Assembly (NCBI RefSeq): GCF_037975245.1
Contig: NC_092569.1
Location: 30,634,668-30,698,667 of the forward strand
DNA: 64,000 nucleotides
Origin: Apostichopus japonicus
Taxonomy: Eukaryota; Echinodermata; Holothuroidea; Aspidochirotida; Stichopodidae
Direction of reading: 5' to 3'
Both the position numbers and the translations under genes were made by a program. Positions 53,263 to 64,000 of the stretch are shown one piece after another (position 1 is the stretch's first letter; each line of letters opens with the position of its first letter). The notes under the pieces are model-generated. The model was not told where the DNA came from. It saw only the letters and a program-made list of their open reading frames with translations, and did not search any database.

Positions 53263-53539
53263 ATACGTCATATTCAAGTATAACAATACCTACAATACCT
53301 AAACCACCCCATCGATGTACATTAAATTCCATAACAGCTTTAGCAATCAAAATTGTGACGTAAAGCTTCTAAACCAAGTAAACAACTATAAAGCCTCACA
53401 CACCTGACAGCTCAATAACGAAGATGAAAACACATCAACAATATTTACATTACATGGAATTTCAACGATAATGCTTTCAAACACTTACGATGAGAATGCC
53501 GATTCAAGTAAAACAATCCTCTTGACCAACGGCTTTCCC

Positions 53540-53911
53540 TTAGTAACCTAAAAATCCCTTCCTTACAATACTTAGCACACACTCAATACCGACATGGGGG
53601 ATACTGTGTGCGTCCTTAACAATAGACCCAGCAATAGGATGTCTACCAGATATTATACACGGGTGTTTGCTGTCAAACTCTTTCAAACGGCCACCTACCC
53701 TGAGAAGCCCTTCACCATCTAGAAACGGAGTTAACGTTTTAAGGGAACTAGATGCTCTGACAGCCTTACCCTGACTTAACCTTTCTAACTCAGAACAGAA
53801 ACTAGTAGACTGACTCTTACGGAGGAGGATATCTCCTCCACGACGAACTTCTTGGACAGATAATCTGCCCAAAGGTTTCTGCCCCTTGAAAAAAACTCGC
53901 ACAAGACGCAA
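53540..53911 (-). pseudogene. BEL/Pao integrase N-terminal zinc-binding part; catalytic core missing
   Basis: Reads LTPFLDGEGLLRVGGRLKEF, HPCIISGRHPIAGSIVKDAH and HVGIECVLSIVRKGF, typical of the integrase zinc-binding domain. It then stops. No D,D-35-E core follows before the LTR, so the element lost it by deletion. Confidence 0.85.
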
Positions 53912-53914
53912 GAG

Positions 53915-54610
53915 CTACGCTAAACCTCTCTTAATTTTATACCATGAAGAATAATGATTCATTAGCCTGCATAATGGCTTATCTGAATCTCCAACATCAC
54001 TTAACCCAGGAGTGGACATATGACCAGTAATAGTCGTATACCCTACGGCGACGTCAGGCCCTTTGACTTCAGGATCGTCATCCGTTAAGACGAGCGAATT
54101 AAGTTTAGCAGTATGCCAATCATTCTTGTACCGACCCAATTTGTCACGACCGTTAAACCATTTACTACTATTAAACTTTGAGAAGGAACAATTTGTAGTA
54201 ACTAGATTAGCTGGTTTAGCTTTAGTTTCAATATGGAACCACTGTTGAGGGTCACTGAACCCCCTGATAAGACTAACCCTTTTGCCAACGAAAACGTGGA
54301 TACTTCTGCTATCATTGTGAATGTACTTCGAGACAATTTCTGAGTCTGTCCAAAAATTCGACTTGGCAAATTCAAGAGCTAACTCCCTTCTCAACAGAGA
54401 ATCAACCTTTACGGCTAATACAGCAGCTTGCAGCTCTAAACGAGGTATAGTACGTAGCTTTAAAGGAGCAACTTTACTCTCACTCATGACTAACTGTACA
54501 CGAATTTCCCCTTTCCTATTTACACAACGTACATAACAGCAACAGCCATAACTTTTAGGGTGGAGAGCTAGCATCTGAAAAATGGTGAAGTGCGATGAAT
54601 GCATCATCAA
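53915..54610 (-). pseudogene. BEL/Pao RNase H and connection region
   Basis: Contains SYGCCCYVRC, then VAPLKLRTIPRLELQAAVLA, FWTDSEIV and FVGKRVSLI, motifs of the BEL/Pao RNase H. The junction with the RT needs a frame change near 54640. Confidence 0.85.
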
Positions 54611-54688
54611 AGGAACACGGCTTTATACAACGAGGTACCCTCAAACGACTAACAGAAGACAACGACTGAGCCCAGGTGTCCCAAGCCC

Positions 54689-55537
54689 TTACAATATCAG
54701 GGGTATCCCTTCATCCCACGACAACCCACGGGCTGTAGCTTCCTGGAAAAGGAGCTTGCCTGAAAGGACTACAGGACTTATCAAAGCTAGCGGATCGAAA
54801 ATTAACGAAACTATACTAAGCATTCTCCTCCTGGTTAACAAGTCATCAAAATCTTTCTCCAGCGCGAAGAAGAACTCATCGCGGGAAACCATCCACTTTA
54901 TACCTAAAGCCCTGCTTTCACTACTAGTACCAAAATCTAGAACTTCCTTAGCCCTACATTCCACGGACACTTCAGCTAGTAATCTGAAGTCATTAACTAC
55001 AAACTTAGTTAACTTACACCCTCCACTTTTCAGGGCCTTGGGGGTTTCCCTTATAATGATCTCAGCATCTGATTTACTTGAAACTGAACTAAGACAATCA
55101 TCTACATAAAACGATCCCTCAACAGCATACTTAGCAAGCGGAATCACACTCGGCAGATCAGTAATTGTACGCCTGGGAGCATAAGTGGAGCTAGCCGCAC
55201 ACCACACCCCTCCAAACAAATGTGACGTCATACGAAGGTATCTTAATTTACCATTAATGTACCATAGGAATCTTAGGGCATCTCTATCCCTAGCTGGGAT
55301 CCTAACTTGATTATACATTGCTTCAATGTCTGTTTGAACTGCCATACTATGTTGCCGAAATCTCAACAAGACTGGCAGAAGCTTATTAATCATGTCGGGG
55401 CCATGTATACAACGATCATTCAAAGACTTGCCTTTGAAGTTACTAGCGCAATCTAAAACTACCCTAAGTTTGCCTGGTTTCTTCTCTGACACTTCAGCAT
55501 GATGGGGTATATACCATATCCTGTCTACCATGAGCAA
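54689..55537 (-). pseudogene. BEL/Pao reverse transcriptase
   Basis: The 282-codon frame carries YIPHHAEV, LRVVLDCASNFKGKSLND, AVQTDIEAMYNQVRI, LRFLWY and the catalytic FYVDD. The palm is intact, and the frame ends just before the RNase H region. Confidence 0.92.
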
Positions 55538-56283
55538 CTCTGAATCTGGTACTTCTCTGCATAACAGTTATCTACAAGTTTCACAATCTCAGTGTTATAC
55601 CTATCATAAGAGCCGTTCCTAAAAAGTTTCTTGCACAACGAGTCTAACCTAGTTTTGGCAACAACCAAATTATTTGGGAGGGTCTCCGACCTGTCCCTCC
55701 AAGGAATGGGAAGTTCATGGTGACCATCCACTTTCATGTGTTCCTTTTCCCACAAAGATATCACCAACTTATCCTCGTATGACCAAGACGGGAGATCCAA
55801 CCCCGCATTCTCTATTTCCCACAAACGAGAAACATCAGTCTGAATAGTCGAAGTAGATATAAAATTTGAAATTATCTTACGACTCGGGAGGTTAATGGGA
55901 AATTGTCCATTAAGACTCCAACCAAACATGTAACGCACGGCAAAGAGCTCCCATGGAGCACCCCGACTAACTTCCAACGGCACAAGTGCTTCAGAATTAT
56001 CTTGACCTATCAGAATGTCTACTGTGATATCAGTACTTTGATAAGCAGGTAGGGGACCGATACCATTAAGATGGGAATAACATTCCAGATCGACTATAGA
56101 ATTCTTAGCTGGTATTTCGTCAACTACGTAAACGGCAGATAATTTCAAGATTTCACCCAATTTAGAAGACAAGGACAGGTCTACCATCTCGGATTGCTGA
56201 ATACCTGACGAGTTCAATGTTCTAAGCTCAAATTGATAAGAGTTACCAGTGATTCCTAATGGTTGACCAATGCACGGGAACAA
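55525..56283 (-). pseudogene. BEL/Pao protease region (DUF1758-like) to RT start
   Basis: Reads GITGNSYQFELRTLN, DILIGQDN, WELFAVRYMFGWSLNG and LWEIENAGLD, the stretch between protease and reverse transcriptase in BEL elements. A one-base deletion near 55555 throws it out of frame with the RT. Confidence 0.85.
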
Positions 56284-56888
56284 AAGGAATTACTGGATGT
56301 ACTATCTAACAATACAAATGCGTCACACAAACTGTTCACGTTGGCCTGAACTAAAGGCATATGTGTACTTTTGCTACGAGAGAAGCTAGCATTAGAAACC
56401 TCAATATCGGGTGAAGAATTTACATTATTATCATCACAATGAATGTACATGGTATGTTTCCTACCACAACCTCGCACACTACAAACAGAGCGCTTGTCAC
56501 AATCACTAGTGCTATGAGAGGCACGAAGGCAGTTATGACACAACTTATGCTTAATTACAACAGTCAGTCTCCCTCTAGAGTGCAATTGTTTAAACTTATC
56601 ACAATGCCATAGACGGTGTGATTGTTCACAAAGTACACAAGGAGGTTCAGCCCTAGCGTACATTCCAGGTTTTACTGCCTGGGCACCTTCACCAGTACAC
56701 GTATTGGACTTAGACAAAGAGATAGAATAGCTGCTAGAAGTACTCCTTTGTTCACGTTTACACTTATCTGAACGCTTGAGATACCCGTCGCCATAAACTG
56801 GGTCATTTACCTCACTGGCGATTTCACCTGCAAATTCAATGAATTCTTTGAACCCTTGATAACAACCATCGACCCGTTTGGCCTTCAA
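56256..56888 (-). pseudogene. BEL/Pao gag C-terminal zinc-knuckle region and start of protease
   Basis: The frame contains CVLCEQSHRLWHCDKF and CHNCLRASHSTSDC, zinc-binding knuckles of BEL-type gag, then GCGRKHTMYIHC. It ends with VLLDSTSSNSF, the aspartic protease active-site region, where the usual D-S-G reads D-S-T. A frameshift follows at about 56270. Confidence 0.85.
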
Positions 56889-56899
56889 TGCATATTTTC

Positions 56900-57669
56900 C
56901 ATCTCAACTGTACGTAGTTAAGAAACCTGGCAACTATCTCGATTAAGACTGCTTGAGAACTCTGAAAGTACAAGGAATGCATTTTGCATATCATCAGCTA
57001 ACTGTTGTATGTCTTGCGGCAGTCTTACTTGTTTACCAAATCTTTACTCGCGTATTAACCGCTCTGTAACTAGGTGAGAGTTTCCAAACCGGTTTTCTAA
57101 TATGGACCTAGCTTTAGCATAACCGCTACTACCTCCAACTAACTGGCAACTCCTAATGGCCTCTTTAGCAGAGCCCGATGTATACTGCAATAACCTACAC
57201 AACTTTAAATCGTTGTCGTCACATACCTTATCAACATTGGCCTCGAAATCCCTAATGAATTGTTGATAATGTAATAGGTTGCCATGAAATATTTACAGCT
57301 CTACCTTAGGTAATTCAATAAATGTAGAAATTCTTTACGAGATAAATCTGCATTTGGATTATCCTTAAGGGATTGATCCTCACGTTTAACTACCGAAGAA
57401 TTTAATGCATCTTTAAATAAATTTAAAGCGGAAATGTAATCTTTCTGCTAATCACAGAAATAGTCGTCGCTCTCGTCATCCCCCTTCTCTATGGTAAGCG
57501 TCTCATGGTACTTGTCGTGGGCCAACGTAAACACTTTGAAAAGATCTTTCAATAAAATTACATGATCGTAAATGTCCACGTTACCTTCCGCGATATACTG
57601 CCTGACACGATTAATCTGCGTCGTAACAGCCCTCTTTGCTGAAGTCCTGGCAGTCTTCAGGTCTTCCAT
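56900..57669 (-). pseudogene. BEL/Pao gag N-terminal part, broken
   Basis: The ATG at 57669 opens a frame beginning MEDLKTARTSAKRAVTTQIN with a coiled-coil-like start. A TAG follows DDESDDYFCD (near 57450), after which the same frame continues to about 57320. Another phase gives FHGNLLHYQQFIRDFEANVD and GSAKEAIRSCQLVGG, matching the DUF1759 part of BEL gag. Confidence 0.8.
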
Positions 57670-57859
57670 GAGTCAGCAGGCTGATGACGAGTACATTGGT
57701 GATATGGGAATCAGGCACGTAGTACACTATTTCTGTCACTGGAATACGATGGTGAGCTTTTATACGACATGAATAGGTGAATAAGAAGCGACGGCTGGAT
57801 ACCGGACGGCGGAGGATATGCAGGACTTCCGGTTGTCGAAACCCAACGATTTTTTTCAC

Positions 57860-58555
57860 TGTCACCGAGACGACGCTCAATGAAGCTGAACAGGTGGTTG
57901 TATTTTTTTAGCCCATTTATTCACACGCGTTCTTTCAACAAGACCACGGTGAAAACTAGAAAGTAAAGATATCCAAACATCAATATACAAACATTGGTGA
58001 AATAAACACATGGATTGAACAAATCAATAATAAGATAATAACAGCATTATAATACATCGTATTTCTCCTTATAAAACAACGCACAAAAGGAAGAAGTATA
58101 ACAAATGACAAATAACATTTGGCAACATGAACCAAGGCATAGAGAAAGATTGGCGACAATTACATTCTGGATAATTAACTTACAATCGTTACCGGGCAAA
58201 ACCAACAGCACGACAAACTGCGGTGTACAGGGGTTTACAAGGATTAACGGCGGCTTTCTGGGGTAAACTGCGGCTTTCTGGGGTTAACGGCGGCTTTATA
58301 CTAAGGAACAGTGCTACAGGAACACATGCGACGCCTCTCTGAGCCAGGAGAGGAATGAAGCATGTGCACCTCACAAAATACGCAAGTATACATCGATTAC
58401 GTAATTGTACATCGATTACATTAGTATGCAAATCGAGGAGGTGGAAACGAAAGGCAACTAGAAAATGGGCAGTATTGAACTCTGCCCGACCTCGACCGAG
58501 CGGAAATTTCCCTTTGGTCTCGCTAAGCAATTAGCACACATCGGCAACGATGACA
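57860..58555 (-). repeat. 5' LTR of the BEL/Pao element
   Basis: On the minus strand it starts TGTCATCGTTGCCG and ends CTCGGTGACA, the TG...CA ends of an LTR. It matches 52564-53245 almost throughout. Confidence 0.9.
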
Positions 58556-61048
58556 CGTTGTTATAAACTTTCTCTCGTGCGCTAATGCGTGAAGGATAAG
58601 GGGTATTGAAAATGGCTCTGGTAAAGTGCTACAAATATACCCAGAAATTTAGATTCATCAGCTAATTCATTGATATGGAAATACACGACCAATGTCAATG
58701 TGAATCTGCCAGATAATCCTCAGCCTTTTTAAGTATAAATAGTATTAAAACATCAAGCAAGTATATGAATTACCTAAAATCATTTTGAATGAGAGCAATT
58801 AGTTCAACAAAAATCAACAATAATGTGACAGCATTGAGAAGGACAATATGTCAAGTCCATTTGGTTATTACTAATTGCATTTTCTTTCCGTTGTCGTATT
58901 TCCATCCATAAATGACCACAAAGCTATGATAATTTAGAAAAGAATCCTAGCCATATTTTCACTGGTCTAGTTTCAGGATAGAGCGGGTGGATCACTGTCA
59001 GTGAACTACGTGGGTATTGGTACCTTGTTGCAAACTTGTATTGCCCTCCATGTGTATTCACGGTCAGTCAATATGATACACATTAATATTATAAATTGCA
59101 ACAACAAAAATTGCATGGTCTGTTACATATTAAAGCATCTACAGTTAAATATCAATTGAGGTAAGTAGACAGCAAAAGAAACCATTTGCAATACGCAGCT
59201 AAATGAGAAACATTTCCGTAAACAAGTTTGAACAAAAGGAGAAGGCAATTCTAAGCTCAGGAAAATTCCCTTTTTTCCTGGGCTGCTTTTCAACGCTCAA
59301 AGCAAATTTAAATTCATAAAAGAAATAATTAATATTTTGCTCGGTGTTACTTGTCTTGCATACGAAAATATTAGACTTCATGTGGATAATTGGAAAGTTG
59401 CAAGGAGTGACAGTAAGCGTTGACAAAAACCGAAAAAGATATCTTGTTTGGAGAGAAAGAATAGATTATTAAAGAAACGCATTTCGAAATTAAGGATAAA
59501 TTTGCAGTTACGTAGCAGTCCCCCAAAAATGTGTGATCGATTGACTCCTCGTCAATTGTTCAAAAGAAACACAGTAGAGGCTCTGACTTCCCTATCAATA
59601 CAAGGCTATTGGTACCTAAATTCCTGTGTAGAAATCTGAAATGAAAGAAATGAAGCTTGTCTTCAGAAGGAATACTAAAACTGTGACGCCATTCGTGCTC
59701 GGTAATGTCAACAAAAGTATTATGCCACTTGTGAATGGTAGTAGGTGGCCTAGAGATTCTTTTGAGATATAGTTGGTAACAGAATTGAGATGCTGAATTA
59801 GACTGAAAACACCTTTCAAACAATTCAGAAGATGGATTGGCTTTAATTAAGCTCCAATGTAAACGTGAAAGCACGCAGCTGGTATTTATTTGCAAACGCC
59901 TACAAAGACAAAGTAGCTCCGTTCTCGTCGAAGAGATTGCCCACAAATAAATCCCTTTTTATACAAAATATTGTTAAAACTACATTACCATTAATGTGTA
60001 AGTGAAAGTTATTCCACAAACATTCATCTCCAAAGAGTCCGTGTGTGGCATATAAATGATGTCACACCACGCCTCGCATATTTTTAGAAATGTTTTTGAC
60101 ATCAGATTTCTTAGAATTGGATTTAACAACAGCGTTTTACCGAAGCTTATAAGTAGAGATCGTAGAAAATATTACACTGTCCATCCATATCATTTGTATT
60201 ACGGCGAATCAGGTACACTTCAGACTTTTAACAAAAACTCTAACCGTGAAGCATGTATAACCCCTCACCTATACAATGTATTACCGATAAACGTTTAACT
60301 TCGTCTGGATTGTCATGCCAGACAAATTTTAGATGATGTGTTCAACTTCTTTAATGAAACTTTTCGGCGGATTTGGAAGAATTAGAAACTAATACACCAG
60401 CTGAAAAAGATCGAGGCTTCTTACAATTGTACTCATCTCACTGGGGGTTAACTCTACTAGACCAAATACGTAGATAATTGTTAAGTCTGGATAGTTTAGT
60501 CATGAAATTCAAACGTAATATTTTGTCGCCGTTATTAGTGAAGACAATGCATAAGACATTTACTGGACCTTGAGTAAGTTTAATACCGAAATCATTAATG
60601 AACACTAGACTACAGCAAACAAAAGAACCAACGGAAACAGATAAAACTTGTCTAACTCTACAGCAAGAACAGACGAGAGCTTGAACTTATTAAGAACACG
60701 AAGAATTTCTTAAAATGGCCTTGACACGCAAATATGAACTTCCTATAAATTGGGGAATCATCTAAGCATGTTCTTTAGAACATATATCAACTATTCTGTT
60801 AGTTGAAAATTTGATTTTTTCAGTCGAAAATTGATAATTAATTTACCCTCTTCGGGGTTTGAATAGTTCGATTGCCCGAAACTTTCGAAATCTCATGACG
60901 TCATGTGAAGTCATGTTAGGAACACGATTTGCTCTCGCTGTTTCCTCCGAACATATATACACGTACTAACACATACGACAAGTGTACATAAATACACAAC
61001 AAAATCGATAACAAGTCAGCGCGAAATCAAATCTAAATTTCCCGTGGA
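58556..61048. other. No recognised gene
   Basis: AT-rich sequence with several unsupported reading frames (for example on the minus strand around 59560-59946). Nothing matches a family I know. Confidence 0.5.
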
Positions 61049-61957
61049 ATGGCAGATTTAGAACCAAATGCGGCAAACAAAGTTTTAAGTGATAGTGGCT
61101 TTTCACCAGGTAGTGAAATTGGGCTAGAGTTACAGTGCCGGTTATCTTATTCGAAGCAGAGAGTGAAGGCAATTATCATGCCCATATTGAACAGAACGTT
61201 GAAGGTGGACCTGAGGTGTTACTGTTAGGCATGGAACAGTATTAGTTCGAGCCTGTTAATTAACGAGTCAAAATTGAACTACATATTGAAGAAGAAAACC
61301 GTTGGGAAATATTGCAAGGAACATACAACATGATAAGAATTTTGTAACGTAGATTTGTTTTTTTTTTAAATCTGGTCCATTCTGTACATGTGTCGTTGGA
61401 ATTCGCAGAACTGGCTAAACCGTATTGTGCGATTGTGTTACGGTGACTTACAACCATATAATCCTTACAACCAATATGTACAGTGTGTTGGCTATGTATT
61501 GTACTACCCCGGTTATGCTAATAAGGGTACATCATACATGTAGAGTATTCTGCGTAGTACTACTACTAGCAGGGTTGGTTGAATACTGAAAGTTTGGCTC
61601 GTGGATGTAAACTACATTGTGCAGCCATGTTAGGTAGGCTTATGTGTCGTTTTATACTCATTATTAGGCTTGTACTTAGGCCTGGAGTTTTGCAAATCAA
61701 AGAAACTAAAGAATGTTTCATGAAACATGAAAGTGTAAATTCACAACAAATGTAACCATAACTGTACATTACATCACTGCTTGTTAATGTTGATATCATG
61801 GGCCCACATTAATAAATTTGAACTTTCATTTATGTTTTTTTTTTTTGGCAGGCAGTACAGATACAAAGCCTACCGTTAACAGGTTCAATGGTGTTGGGGT
61901 TCCTAGCAAGACACGTCAGGGTTGTGCCACCATCATGTGCAGTCCAAAGGATCAGAA
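61049..61957 (+). CDS. Candidate first two coding exons of an unidentified plus-strand gene
   Basis: The ATG at 61049 (context GTGGAATGG) opens a 61-bp exon, MADLEPNAANKVLSDSGFSP, ending at CACCAG|GTAGTG in phase 1. After a 742-bp intron, a poly-T tract and TTGGCAG lead into a second exon at 61852 in the fitting phase: GSTDTKPTVNRFNGVGVPSK, then TRQGCATIMCSPKDQ. It ends either at AGAA|GTGAGT (61957) or at a TGA three bases later. Phase agreement, good splice sites and protein-like composition support it. I do not recognise the family, and later exons were not found before the window ends. Confidence 0.4.
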
Positions 61958-63482
61958 GTGAGTTTCTGGCCAATGGTCAGTACACTGGATTCATGTTGCC
62001 AGGAGAAAACTCAATTGTATGGGAAGCCTTGGTTGAGAAATCCCTCCAGAAGCACCTATTCTATTTTACGATTGTGTAAGATTATCAATCCGCCAGGTTT
62101 CCCTCAGTGTTGATATATTGAAATTTAAGACTTTATTAAGGATGAAATGGTTATTTTCCAGACCCAACATCAACAATGAAGAAAAAAAGCATGTTTTGAA
62201 GAATTTGGACACATCATGGAGGTAAAACAGGTTTTACCTCCATGGACACATGTAGCGACGTGACCGTGATGTCATGTAATATGTGCAAAAGTGAACAGGG
62301 ATTGACCTTTTTAAAAGCATTTACCTACCGGACATGTTTGCCGAGTACCTTTAATCTGGAATCCAAAATATCCATATCGCCAATGATATTTGATAGAAAG
62401 TCATAATAAAGACCAATGGAGGCGGAAGAACTCTTAAATGTTTAGACTTTTTTTCTTCAACAGCAGGGATTTGTTTTACAATCTCTTTTCAGAAGCTAAG
62501 CAGTACGACCTTTAAATGGTATCCGATTATTTTAATGCATGTGATCCTGTGTTTCATGTTGCGCGTGAGTGTTGTACGTGTGGGCGTGTGTGGATTACAT
62601 TTTTGGATGTGAGTGGCGTCGTGCAGTGTTTCTTGGTTTAAATTACCCTTTATGCTATTTGCTTCTGGTTTATTCTAAATAATTGTCACAACAACGATTG
62701 ACGACAAAGGACATGCATCTGTTTTGTAGGCTTAAAGCCAACAATTTCATGTTAGTTGTTTTCCCTGAAACCTCCTTTGATGTCACAAATGACATTAGTG
62801 TAATTTAAGAATCATATTGTCTATGCAAAGTACAGTTTTATTTTTATGTCATATATCCAATGATTGTTATTCATGTTGGTTTGGCACAGGCTTGTCCAGA
62901 TTGCACAGAATGACTGTATAGAACTGATAATGAATACAATTTGTTCAATGATTTAAGATTTGAACTACGTTGTGTGAATTGTTGGCTATGTGACTGTTTA
63001 AAATAAATCGCTGTGAGATTTGTACACCTTTTGGAATATAATCTATTTAACTACTTATTTTTACCCTTCCCTATCACCCAAACTCCCTGCCCAACAAAAA
63101 ATGGTTTTTGTGGAATACAAATGAGAAATAGTATTGCCATAACCAACTGACCCAGCATATTCCAGGAACACATTGAGGCACTGAGCTTTTTCACAAGGAG
63201 ATGTAACCTAGCCCTTTTGAAGCTAACCTCGTAGCTTGTTACTACAAAAATAAGGAAATGAAGGGGGTGTTAATTTAGATGGTACAGCAAAAATTATTTG
63301 TGTACTACGACTTCAGTGTAGTTACGCCAATACCACTGATACTAGTACTCGGCCGTTCTTCCTCCAAAGGTTCACCACTTGTACCACTGGAGGATTCCTC
63401 TTCCCCGATCTTGTCTTCGGGGTTTTTAATGTCGGTTATTTGATAGGAAAACTAATCGTTATGTCGACCCGTTAAAGCCCAT
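61958..63482. other. Non-coding or unresolved
   Basis: Possible downstream intron of the candidate gene. It contains a perfect hairpin at 62215-62244. No other gene was recognised. Confidence 0.4.
62215..62244. repeat. Perfect inverted repeat (hairpin)
   Basis: CATGGAGGTAAAAC is followed by its exact complement GTTTTACCTCCATG with a 2-nt centre (AG). The 14-bp perfect stem stands out in non-coding sequence. Its role is unknown. Confidence 0.85.
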
Positions 63483-63699
63483 TTATTTTTTTATAAGAAA
63501 GGACGGATCGTAGTCTGCTTCCGTGAAGTGTTCGCTACATACGGAGCTGTACACTAGCTAGGCCCAGTGAATCGGCGCTGGTGTTCTCCACTAAATTGGT
63601 CACAATCGCCGTGTTATTTTCGTCCTTCGGCCATCGATGAATGCTAATTACATGGGTTATGACATTACTGCAACCCCCAAAAACACAAAGAACCGGCAT
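63483..63699 (-). pseudogene. THAP zinc-finger domain remnant
   Basis: The minus-strand ATG at 63699 gives MPVLCVFGGCSN, then ISIHRWPKDEN, the first half of a THAP DNA-binding domain (N-terminal MP, C-x4-C, H.WP.D). One frame later it continues VYSSVCSEHFTEADYD, the second half with the C-x2-H zinc ligands, up to a TAA at 63485-63483. The two halves need a one-base shift near 63555. THAP domains occur in transcription regulators and in P-type transposases; no transposase body follows. It may be a pseudogene or carry a single sequencing error. Confidence 0.7.
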
Positions 63700-64000
63700 T
63701 TCTCTCGGATATATTACAACATGTAAAAACAACCTTGAAATTTATAACAATATAGCGTAATACAGTGGTTGTTCTCTCAGTGTAAATGTTCGTGTATGTA
63801 GCGGTATGATCGTCGCGCATCCGGTACATGCTTGGGCTTTGCACTTGTGTTCCTAATATGACGTCATCGTTGTCTTGTTTCAAAGTCGCATTTTTCAGAG
63901 GTCTTTATTCGGATGCAAATATTAAAATTTAATTTCTAATCAGTCCTTGAAGTTTTGAAGGTGACAAGAATAGTTTTGAACAAAGATGTTCTCATAGATT

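Larger units (their letters stand above)
52564..58555 (-). mobile_element. BEL/Pao LTR retrotransposon, degenerate
   Basis: Two direct repeats of 682 and 696 bp bound a 4.6-kb internal region read on the minus strand. Coding remnants follow in BEL/Pao order: gag with a DUF1759-like part, zinc knuckles, DUF1758-like protease, reverse transcriptase with YVDD, RNase H, and the integrase zinc-binding part. The integrase catalytic core is missing: only about 295 bp separate its last codon from the 3' LTR. At least four frameshifts or stops are present, so the copy is non-autonomous. LTR copies differ at scattered positions and short indels, indicating moderate age. No target-site duplication was recognised. 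Confidence 0.9.

Noticed and set aside
59560-59946. 128-codon minus-strand frame
   Set aside because: Composition is plausible, but there is no recognisable domain and overlapping frames of similar length exist; insufficient support.

Overview
This is a 64-kb window of AT-rich animal nuclear DNA: genes are split by GT-AG introns, and retroelements and microsatellites are plentiful. The gene content (fibrinogen-related, TIL and EGF-like modules), CR1/Jockey-type LINEs, Penelope-like and BEL/Pao elements, and an excess of the octamer TAGGCCTA suggest a marine deuterostome. My best guess is an echinoderm, perhaps a sea cucumber; that assignment is inference. No bacterial features were seen.

Main content: two paralogous multi-exon genes in tandem on the minus strand. 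Gene 1 spans 18196 down to 3813 and gene 2 spans 36882 down to 22920. I reconstructed both exon by exon from splice sites and reading phase. Both share one layout: signal peptide exon, 31-bp microexon, the first two exons of a fibrinogen-related domain (FReD), a TIL cysteine-rich exon, one or more EGF-like exons, an EGF plus FReD-start exon, a FReD middle exon, and a terminal FReD exon carrying a large Tyr/Cys-rich insertion. The encoded protein would be secreted: half-FReD, TIL, EGFs, then full FReD. Gene 1 is clearly broken in its 3' half but clean in its first five coding exons. Gene 2 is open through nine exons and has a single in-frame TAA inside the insertion of the last exon.

Layout. 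1-2400: LINE fragment, two long (TA)n tracts enclosing a Penelope-like 3' fragment with a hammerhead-like motif, then a degenerate minisatellite. 3.8-18.2 kb: gene 1, whose first intron holds a 5'-truncated LINE and a 2-kb tandem duplication. 20.9-22.1 kb: relics of a Polinton-like element. 22.9-36.9 kb: gene 2, with a ~790-bp EGF exon/intron array. 39-52.5 kb: repeat-rich, with a tRNA-derived SINE, a 3-kb inverted-repeat DNA element with minisatellite arms, and three LINE fragments, two of them head to head. 52.56-58.56 kb: a BEL/Pao LTR element on the minus strand with both LTRs, frameshifts, and no integrase core. 61.0-62.0 kb: a candidate start of a plus-strand gene. 63.5-63.7 kb: a frameshifted THAP zinc-finger relic on the minus strand.

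All coordinates come from reading the sequence directly. Family assignments rest on recognised motifs, not database searches.
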